Shown piece after piece: positions 55,251 through 61,643 of a stretch of DNA of 64,000 bases. The notes beneath the pieces are model-generated. The model did not search any database. It was given only the letters and a program-made list of their open reading frames with translations, and was not told the origin of the DNA. The stretch's first letter is position 1. Each line of letters opens with the position of its first letter. The translations under genes were made by a program, and so were the position numbers. Origin of the DNA: Afipia carboxidovorans OM5 (lineage in GTDB: Bacteria > Pseudomonadota > Alphaproteobacteria > Rhizobiales > Xanthobacteraceae); the NCBI RefSeq assembly GCF_000218565.1, contig NC_015684.1, positions 620,001 through 684,000 on the forward strand, given 5' to 3'.

Positions 55251-57506
55251 CTATCCCTTGAACGCGGGGTGTGCCGCGGCATTCGGGGTGGCGCTGGAAT
55301 CGGAATGGGCAGACTGGTTCGGCGCGAGTGGGATGGTGATCTCGACGGTGGTGCCGATCGGCAGCGGGCGGATCACCGCGCGGCCATCGACGCCGTTCAC
55401 CCGCTGGATGAGGCCGCGCAAGCCGTGCCCGTTCGGGCTTCCGGTAGCCCGCGCCGGATCGATGCCGATGCCGTCGTCGGAAATCACGGTGTACAGCAGG
55501 CCGTCGCTCTCGCTGACATGGATCGCCACGTTGCTCGCCCGGGCATGACGGATGATGTTGCTGACGGCCTCGCGGTGCGCGGAGACGAAGCAGCGATAGA
55601 CGCGGTAGTCGAGCGGCGTGTCGCTGTCGTCATTGGCGGCGATGGGCCAATCGAGATCGATGCCCGCGGCGCTCAGCCGCTCGCCGGCCTCGTGGCGCAG
55701 CGAGGCGATGACTTGTCCCAGCACTGGCTGGTCGGTGGCGAGGCCGCTGACGATGGTGCGGATATCGGCGATGGCGTCGCGCAGCACCGTATGAGTGTCG
55801 CCGAGTTCGGTCTTGTAGAGGCCGGAGAGAAGGCGTGCGCCGACATCGTCGTGCAGATCGCGGGCGATGCGGTTGCGCTCCTCGAGACTGCCGCGCTCAT
55901 AGGCGTGGCGGCTTTCCTCGGTGTAGCGCAGCAGGCGGACCAGTTCGCGCGCGAGGTCCTGATGCGCGGTGGAGAACAGCCGCCGCCCCTGCCAGGGATA
56001 GCGCACGATCAGCGCAGACGTATCGGCAACCGATGGCAGCAGCAGGTCGACACCTTCGTCGCGCACGCCGACGTCCGGCACGGACTCCTTGCTGTCCTCG
56101 ATCGCGAGCGGATCGAATAGTTTCTCCAGCAGCGCGCGCCAGCGTGCGGAGCGCTCCGGCGCGGTGGTGGCGAGCGAAACGTCGATGACCGAGCGGAACA
56201 CTTCATGGTCCGCCAGCGTCTTGTTGGCGACGAAGCGGCTCCACAGCGTGCCGCGCAGAGGCAGATAGCCGAACCCGACGAGCAGAAGTGCAATGCCGAG
56301 CGATGTCGTCTGCTGCATCTGCAGGAGCAGGATCAGCGCCGCATCAATGGCGAACAGCAACAGCGTGCCGCCGGTGTAGAAGCCGATGCGGAAGGCCCAT
56401 TCCGACAGGTCGAACAGGCGATAACGGGCGACGCCGAGCGACAGGCCTGCATAGATCAGGAGGAAGAAGCCGAACGCATAGCCCTGCTGGATCGCCGGTA
56501 CGGATTCGACCAGGATCGGCGCGATGATCAGCGACACGAACGCACCGGCGCCGACGATGACGGAGAGGCCAAGCCAGGCCAGCGCCGCGCGGGCGCGGGG
56601 GTCGCGCCGGTTGATGACCCACTGCACGAGGACCGCAACCACGATCAGCAACATTTCGATCGAGGTCGGAAGCTGCGAGCCGATGGTTTGCGTCGGCACC
56701 AGCCGGAAGATGTCAGCGGCAAGCCATGGGACGAAGATAGCCGGGACGATCAATAACGCCCAATGCGGCACCAGCCGGCGCGGATAGATCAGAAACAGCG
56801 CGATCATCGCCATGCCGAAGCCGAGCGATCCGACATGGTTGAGCGCCGACAGCATGCGGAAGAGGCCGCCGTCGATCGCAAGCTCACGCGAGGAATAAAC
56901 CGCCGCCGTACACGCCGAGAGTGCGATCATTGCGCCCGACAGCGCGAACAGGCGGGTGGCGAGATCGGCTGGCCGCAGCGCAAGAACGAACATCCCGATC
57001 AGCAGCGCGCCGACGCCGGTGATCAACTGCACCCAGAACGACGCCGGAAGATCGCTGATCGGGCGGCGGGCCGGGCTGACGAGAACATCCGCCTCGGCGG
57101 TCGGGAAAGCCTCGCTCCGGATCCGCAGGCTGACGCTCGGCTGCCGGAGAAGATTGGCGAGTTCGGTTTGCCGCTGCAGAAACCGGTCGATCCGGTCGTA
57201 GGACTCGAACATGTCCGGCTCTTCGACAATGTCGTCCGGATCAAGAACGACAGGCCCGATGGACACGAGTTGTGATTGCGTGGCGATGCCCTTGGCCGGT
57301 CCAGCCGGGTGGGTGCTGGCGACGAGGATCGACTTGGTTTCTGAAGAGACGGTGAGGCCGAGACCGAGCCATGGCTGGTGCAGCGCTGCCCAAAGCGTCA
57401 GCGCAACGATGGCGGCGCACAGCAGCAATGTGGCCTGTATGATCCGGTTAGGCAGCCACAGCGCCATTGCGGTCGATGTCCCCCTCAGCGAATATCCAGA
57501 AATCAT
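55251..57506 (-). CDS. Multi-TM sensor histidine kinase of the NarL partner class (HisKA_3)
   Basis: 751 residues; start at the ATG at 57506 or at 57467, the latter with GGGGGA upstream. A first membrane helix is followed by a roughly 110-residue periplasmic part with a PDZ-like opening (PWLGLGLTVSSE), then about eight membrane helices, a cytosolic linker, the H-box ERNRIARDLHDDVGARLL with His552 and a HATPase domain (N-box HREAVSNIIRHA, G-box SDDGIGI, NGHGLRGL). The layout recalls ComP-like quorum-sensing kinases. It is divergent from the methyltransferase gene by 141 bases. Confidence 0.85.
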   Translation of the reverse strand: MISGYSLRGTSTAMALWLPNRIIQATLLLCAAIVALTLWAALHQPWLGLGLTVSSETKSILVASTHPAGPAKGIATQSQLVSIGPVVLDPDDIVEEPDMFESYDRIDRFLQRQTELANLLRQPSVSLRIRSEAFPTAEADVLVSPARRPISDLPASFWVQLITGVGALLIGMFVLALRPADLATRLFALSGAMIALSACTAAVYSSRELAIDGGLFRMLSALNHVGSLGFGMAMIALFLIYPRRLVPHWALLIVPAIFVPWLAADIFRLVPTQTIGSQLPTSIEMLLIVVAVLVQWVINRRDPRARAALAWLGLSVIVGAGAFVSLIIAPILVESVPAIQQGYAFGFFLLIYAGLSLGVARYRLFDLSEWAFRIGFYTGGTLLLFAIDAALILLLQMQQTTSLGIALLLVGFGYLPLRGTLWSRFVANKTLADHEVFRSVIDVSLATTAPERSARWRALLEKLFDPLAIEDSKESVPDVGVRDEGVDLLLPSVADTSALIVRYPWQGRRLFSTAHQDLARELVRLLRYTEESRHAYERGSLEERNRIARDLHDDVGARLLSGLYKTELGDTHTVLRDAIADIRTIVSGLATDQPVLGQVIASLRHEAGERLSAAGIDLDWPIAANDDSDTPLDYRVYRCFVSAHREAVSNIIRHARASNVAIHVSESDGLLYTVISDDGIGIDPARATGSPNGHGLRGLIQRVNGVDGRAVIRPLPIGTTVEITIPLAPNQSAHSDSSATPNAAAHPAFKG

Positions 57507-57647
57507 AAGCGGATCGGACCTTCAAGCGATCAGGGCGATGCCGGTGCCGACACGACCTATCGCATAGGTATCCGGATGACGGCTGAGAGATGACAGTTTG
57601 ACGCGCCTCCTCGATAGTGGAGGCGAAATGGTCCGGGGGCATCGACG

Positions 57648-58565
57648 GTGCAGGAGGCCAAAACCAGAGACGGCGTCTCTCTCTTTTCGCCGGCTGAGCT
57701 TGCCGTGGTGCGGCGCGCGTTTGGCCGTCAGATGCTGGCGGTGCTCGGCGTCGAGAACCCCGCCATCGCCGCAGCCTTTGCGGCCGTGCCGCGCGAGGCG
57801 TTTCTCGGGCCGCCGCCATGGACGGCGGTCTCGCCGGTTATCGCCCATCATGTGCTGCCGGACCGGGACCCGGTGGTGCTCTATCAGGATATCGTCGTGG
57901 CGCTCGATCCGGCGCGCGGCGTCAACAACGGCAGCCCGTCGCTGCACGCCAAGCTCCTCGAGGCGCTGGGGCCGAAGTCCGGCGAGCATGTCGTCCATAT
58001 CGGCGCCGGTAGCGGCTATTACAGCGCGATGCTTTCCGAACTGGTTGGCCTGTCCGGTCGCGTCACTGCCGTCGAGTTCGACCCGGCGCTTGCGGACAAG
58101 GCCAGGAACAATCTCTCGTCCTATCGCAACGTGACGGTCGTCTGCGGCGACGGCACGCGCTGGCCGGAAAATGAAGCCGACGGCGTCTATGTGAATTTCG
58201 CCGTGGCACGGCCGGCCGACCGCTGGATTGAAGGGCTCGCCTCCGGTGGCCGGTTGGTGTTTCCGCTCGGCGTCCCCGGTCCGCAGCAGCCGCATCTGGG
58301 CGGTCGCCATGCCGAGCACGGAGCCGCACTGCGGATCGAGCGGCGGGCCGAGGGCTATGCGGCCGAGGCGATCACGCCGGCCTATTTCGTCTGGGCCGAA
58401 GGCAACTCTGATGTGGCCCCCGATGAACTCGCGCGATTGCGAGCGGCCTTTGAGGGCGGCGGTCTCGACCGGGTACGCAGCCTGATCTGGAAGCGTCCCG
58501 CGCCGCCGGAGCGTTGCTGGTTCATCGGCGCGTCATGGGCGCTCGGCTGTGACGAAACGCTGTGA
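57648..58565 (+). CDS. PIMT-like (protein-L-isoaspartate) methyltransferase
   Basis: 305 residues from a GTG at 57648. The N-terminal helical part (VPREAFLGPPPW) and the Rossmann core HVVHIGAGSGYYSAMLSEL (AdoMet loop), VTAVEFDPALADKA and GGRLVFPLGVPGP follow the PIMT pattern. It differs from housekeeping PIMT in length (usually about 210) and in having NNGSPSLHA where the substrate-binding T-x-S-x-P motif is expected. A terminator separates it from the lasso precursor gene. A role in lasso-peptide modification is possible but unproven; this family also occurs alone. Confidence 0.75.
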   Translation: MQEAKTRDGVSLFSPAELAVVRRAFGRQMLAVLGVENPAIAAAFAAVPREAFLGPPPWTAVSPVIAHHVLPDRDPVVLYQDIVVALDPARGVNNGSPSLHAKLLEALGPKSGEHVVHIGAGSGYYSAMLSELVGLSGRVTAVEFDPALADKARNNLSSYRNVTVVCGDGTRWPENEADGVYVNFAVARPADRWIEGLASGGRLVFPLGVPGPQQPHLGGRHAEHGAALRIERRAEGYAAEAITPAYFVWAEGNSDVAPDELARLRAAFEGGGLDRVRSLIWKRPAPPERCWFIGASWALGCDETL

Positions 58566-58618
58566 AAAACCTGTCGGTGCCCGATGGTGTTTTTTTGAAG
58601 TTGAGTGAGAATGATCGG

Positions 58619-58643
58619 CCCCCTTAAACGGGGGGTTTGTTTT
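58619..58643 (+). terminator. Terminator between the methyltransferase and lasso precursor genes
   Basis: CCCCC–TTAAACG–GGGGG followed by TTTGTTTT fits a Rho-independent terminator. It lies 54 bases after the methyltransferase stop and 68 before the precursor start. Confidence 0.65.
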
Positions 58644-58710
58644 GATTGTGCAATCAGCCAGTTTTCGGGCCGCGTGCCATGCGACACGCAACCTCTAGAG
58701 GGAGAATATT

Positions 58711-58824
58711 GTGAAGAAATACGAGAAACCCGCTCTTATTCAACTCGGCACGATGGATCTCATCAAGTCGAATCACACCGGGCCGAGCAGCGACGGCAAG
58801 AAGTACGCCGGCTTTTTCAAGTAA
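58711..58824 (+). CDS. Lasso-peptide precursor (37 residues, GTG start)
   Basis: GAGGGAG precedes a GTG at 58711. The leader holds the motif recognised by PqqD-like proteins: Y4-x-x-P7-x-L9-x-x-x-G13. The C-terminal region reads SNHTGPSSDGKKYAGFFK (residues 20–37). The only acid in it is Asp28, so the isopeptide ring must close there; with ring sizes of 7–9 the core begins at His22, Asn21 or Ser20. A Gly24 start would give a five-residue ring and is excluded. The identity rests on this motif plus the downstream exporter, leader-binding, peptidase and cyclase genes. Too short for usual gene finders. Confidence 0.82.
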   Translation: MKKYEKPALIQLGTMDLIKSNHTGPSSDGKKYAGFFK

Positions 58825-58833
58825 GTGATATTG

Positions 58834-58863
58834 TGCGGCATGCCGTCGCGACGGCATGCCGCA
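58834..58863. repeat. 30-bp perfect palindrome after the lasso precursor
   Basis: The sequence from TGCGGCATGCCG to CGGCATGCCGCA, centred on TCGCGA, equals its own reverse complement over 30 bases. Directly after the precursor stop, it can fold into a 13-pair or longer hairpin and probably gives partial termination or mRNA protection, raising precursor over enzymes. Confidence 0.8.
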
Positions 58864-58929
58864 TGTCGTTCGGGAAGGGTGAGACACCACTCCCTCAAGT
58901 CCGCCATCGCCTTTTGAAAACCGGCTCCT

Positions 58930-59076
58930 ATGAACCCCGGCTTCTCTGAAATGGATGGCGGCCCGGCCCAATCGATAAAGCCGATGGTCTTGCCTGCGCC
59001 GACAGAGCCGCGGCGGGCCCTTTATGATCCGAACAGTCCTGACCGGGATTGTATCGTCTGCCGGAGCGGCCGCTGA
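58930..59076 (+). CDS. Possible small protein (48 residues) coupled to the lasso ABC exporter
   Basis: A frame from the ATG at 58930 ends in TGA at 59074–59076, overlapping the exporter ATG as TGATG. The peptide is Pro-rich and ends with a CxxC motif (DPNSPDRDCIVCRSGR). An in-frame stop precedes its ATG by a few codons, so it cannot extend upstream. Third-position GC is high, like real genes here. No clear ribosome site is visible. Not recognised; it may be translated to couple exporter synthesis. Confidence 0.45.
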   Translation: MNPGFSEMDGGPAQSIKPMVLPAPTEPRRALYDPNSPDRDCIVCRSGR

Positions 59077-60941
59077 TGCTTCGGCTGCAGCGCCCGGCGA
59101 TCCTCGCGCCGCCTCCACCATCCGCGCCGCCCGCGTCCTTGCTGGGCTTCTGCCGTTATTTCCTGGCCGAACATCGGACCATCTTCATCTGGCTGTTCGT
59201 ATGCGGCTTCGGCGTCGCGTTCGCCGACGCGCTTGTTGCCGTCTTCATCGGCAAAATGGTTGCGTTCGTTGGGCAGGCGGATCGCTGGGCCGCATGGCAC
59301 GAGCGGTGGCCGATGCTGCTGGCGCTGCTGCTGGTGATCGGCCTCCTCCGGCCGCTGTTCATCTGGCTCGACCTGCGCATCCGCAATGGCTTCCTGATCC
59401 CCGGCGTCACCTCGCGCATGCGCTGGATCAGTCATTGGCATGTCGTGCGCCAGAGCTGGAGCTTTTTTCAAAGCGACTCGCCGGGGCGGCTTGCGCATTG
59501 GGTGATGCAGACACCGGGCGCGCTGCGCGAGGTGGCGGAAGCTGCGATCCGCGCAGTCTGGTATCTCGCGATGTACGGGCTGACGAGCGCGGTGCTGCTC
59601 GCCAATGCCGACTGGCGGCTGATGCTGCCGATCCTCGCATGGTTCATTGGCTTTGCGTTGCTGCTGCGGCGGTTCGTGCCGCAACTGCGCCTGCGCGCCG
59701 ACAGCAACGCCGACAAATATTCCCGGCTGATGGCCGAGCTTGTCGATTGCTACGGCAACATCCTGACGGTGAAGATGTTCACCGCCGCCGCGACGACCGA
59801 CGGGCCGATCCGCAATGCCGTGCTCGCGCATGACGAGGCGCAGGCGCGCCACATGGCGAGCGTCACCGGCTTCATGACGCGGCTCACGCTTCTCAACACC
59901 GCGCTCCTGTTGGCGACGGCCGTGATCGGCGGCACTCTCTGGCTGCACGACCGTGTGGCCGCGGAAGCGGTGGCGATGGCGCTGCCGCTGGTGTGGCAGG
60001 CCGCGAATACCGGCGGTTGGGTTGCGTGGGAGGTGTCGGGGATCTACCAGAACCTCGGCGAAATCCGGCAGGGGATGGGCGTGATCGCTGCGCCCAATGC
60101 GATGCCGGATAACGACGGCGCGGCTGCACTCGACGCACGGCGAGGTGCGATCACGTTCAATCGCGTGACGTTCGGCTATGGCGACCGGCCGCCGGTTTTC
60201 CAGAACTTCAGTCTGAATATCGCGCCCGGCGAAAAACTTGGAATCGTCGGTCGTTCCGGCGCCGGCAAATCGACGCTGGTGGCGCTGTTGCTGCGGTTGA
60301 TGGACGTGCAGGGCGGCGACATCCGCATCGACGGGCAGGATATCCGCACCGTTTCGGCGGAAAGTTTGCGCGAGCGGATCAGCGTCGTCACGCAGGACGT
60401 CTCGTTGTTTCACCGCTCGATCCGCGACAACATTCTGTGCGGCAAGCCGGATACCTCCGATGCCGAATTGCAAGCCGCGCTGCATCGTGCGCGCGCCTTC
60501 GAGTTCGTTACGGACGTCGAAGATGAAGACGGTCGCAGGGGACTCGATGCGACGGTCGGCGAGCGCGGTGGCAAGCTCTCGGGTGGTCAGCGCCAGCGCA
60601 TCATGCTGGCGCGTGCGATTCTGAAAGATGCGCCAATCGTGATCCTCGACGAGGCGACGTCCGCGCTCGACAGCGAAGCCGAACTTGCGATCGGGCAGGA
60701 GATCGAGGCGCTAATGGCCGGCAAGACCATCATCAGCATCGCGCATCGGCTGTCGGCACTGACGCGGATGGACCGCATTCTGGTGATCGACGACGGTCGC
60801 GTGGTCGAAGAGGGCACGCATGACGCGCTTCTGAGCAAAGACGGGCTCTATGCCCGGCTCTGGCGCCAGCAGACCGCCGAGTCTCAGCCTCAGTCCGAGA
60901 CAGCGCGGTCGGTCAATCAATCAATTTCAGTGAAGGGATGA
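59076..60941 (+). CDS. Lasso-peptide ABC exporter (D protein)
   Basis: 621 residues from the ATG at 59076; a TTG at 59049 is in frame. Six membrane helices (about 30–320) precede an ABC ATPase with Walker A GRSGAGKSTLVAL, Q-loop VTQDVSLFHRSIRDNI, signature LSGGQRQRIMLARA, Walker B IVILDEATSALD and H-loop SIAHRLS. A half-transporter fused to its ATPase, it forms a homodimer like McjD, exporting the peptide and giving immunity. Its stop overlaps the PqqD-like start as ATGA. Confidence 0.9.
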   Translation: MLRLQRPAILAPPPPSAPPASLLGFCRYFLAEHRTIFIWLFVCGFGVAFADALVAVFIGKMVAFVGQADRWAAWHERWPMLLALLLVIGLLRPLFIWLDLRIRNGFLIPGVTSRMRWISHWHVVRQSWSFFQSDSPGRLAHWVMQTPGALREVAEAAIRAVWYLAMYGLTSAVLLANADWRLMLPILAWFIGFALLLRRFVPQLRLRADSNADKYSRLMAELVDCYGNILTVKMFTAAATTDGPIRNAVLAHDEAQARHMASVTGFMTRLTLLNTALLLATAVIGGTLWLHDRVAAEAVAMALPLVWQAANTGGWVAWEVSGIYQNLGEIRQGMGVIAAPNAMPDNDGAAALDARRGAITFNRVTFGYGDRPPVFQNFSLNIAPGEKLGIVGRSGAGKSTLVALLLRLMDVQGGDIRIDGQDIRTVSAESLRERISVVTQDVSLFHRSIRDNILCGKPDTSDAELQAALHRARAFEFVTDVEDEDGRRGLDATVGERGGKLSGGQRQRIMLARAILKDAPIVILDEATSALDSEAELAIGQEIEALMAGKTIISIAHRLSALTRMDRILVIDDGRVVEEGTHDALLSKDGLYARLWRQQTAESQPQSETARSVNQSISVKG

Positions 60942-61204
60942 TCATGGGCGTTCAACTCACCCCAGGCACCAGCCTGACGACCATCGAGGGTAAGAGCGTT
61001 CTGTTCTCGGTGAAGACCGGCGAGTCCTACGGGCTCAACGACATGGCGGCCGAGATGTTGAAGCTTTGTCTCGAGGGTGGAGTCGATCACGCCGCCGAGC
61101 GGTTGGCGCAGGACTACAACGCGCCGCTCGAGGAAATCAGAAACGACATCAACGAACTTGCGCGCGATCTGGTGCAGGCGAAGCTGGTTCGACTGGTGTC
61201 GTAA
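60938..61204 (+). CDS. PqqD-like RiPP recognition element (lasso B1/E protein)
   Basis: 88 residues, overlapping the exporter stop. It shows the PqqD fold pattern: two strands (TTIEGKSVLFSVKTGESYGLN), then helices (DMAAEMLKLCLEG and a wHTH-like segment with NDINELARDLVQAKLVRLV). Such proteins bind the leader through the Y-x-x-P-x-L motif and hand it to the peptidase. The last 56 bases overlap the 3' end of the peptidase gene on the other strand. Confidence 0.9.
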   Translation: MIMGVQLTPGTSLTTIEGKSVLFSVKTGESYGLNDMAAEMLKLCLEGGVDHAAERLAQDYNAPLEEIRNDINELARDLVQAKLVRLVS

Positions 61205-61583
61205 CAAGGGTCGTGAACGGATCGTAAGCCGCGACGACGGAGAAATCTTCCATGCCGGGTGTCTTGATGAACACCTCGTCGCCGCAAGTGACCCAGGCAT
61301 GGCCGGAGAGAGGCGAGAGGCGCATGCCGATTTTGAGAAAGGCCGGATGGCCGTGGCGGTTGAGGCTGAACCAGACGGCGATGGCCTGGTCGAGACATTC
61401 GATCCGCATCGGGAGCCCGTTCAGCCCGTGGAGCGCGCGGGTGGCGATGTCCTGCGTCGGTGCGCGGTCGGGCCGCGGCTTCACCCGCGTCCGCTCCCCC
61501 AGCCATTGAAACATGCGGACCGTGCGATCGATGCCGAACAGCTTTGTTGACAGATGCGACAGCGACAGGAGAGCGGCACTCAT
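61149..61583 (-). CDS. Lasso leader peptidase, transglutaminase-like (B2 protein), on the opposite strand
   Basis: 144 residues from the ATG at 61583. The transglutaminase-fold (PF13471-like) catalytic residues are Cys63 in IECLDQAIAVWFSLNRHG and His95 in LSGHAWVTCGDEV, with the usual length of stand-alone B2. It cuts the leader so the core amine is free for ring closure. It is inverted relative to all other cluster genes: convergent with the PqqD-like gene (56-bp overlap) and divergent from the cyclase gene (60-bp gap). Confidence 0.88.
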   Translation of the reverse strand: MSAALLSLSHLSTKLFGIDRTVRMFQWLGERTRVKPRPDRAPTQDIATRALHGLNGLPMRIECLDQAIAVWFSLNRHGHPAFLKIGMRLSPLSGHAWVTCGDEVFIKTPGMEDFSVVAAYDPFTTLVTTPVEPASPAPDRAQVR

Positions 61584-61643
61584 CTGGGTGCGAACCTTTT
61601 CCAATAATATCGCACAGCTAACCGATCCGGCCGCCGGGGTGCA

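Noticed and set aside
57648..58565. Firm assignment of the PIMT-like gene to the lasso cluster
   Set aside because: A terminator separates it from the precursor, and the core has only one Asp, which the ring needs. Kept only as a possibility.
58806..58824. Gly24 as first residue of the lasso core
   Set aside because: It would close a five-residue ring on Asp28, smaller than any known lasso ring (seven to nine).
59022..60485. 487-codon minus-strand frame over the lasso exporter
   Set aside because: Composition (Arg, His, Gln, Ala) is that of a shadow frame; the plus strand holds all ABC transporter motifs.
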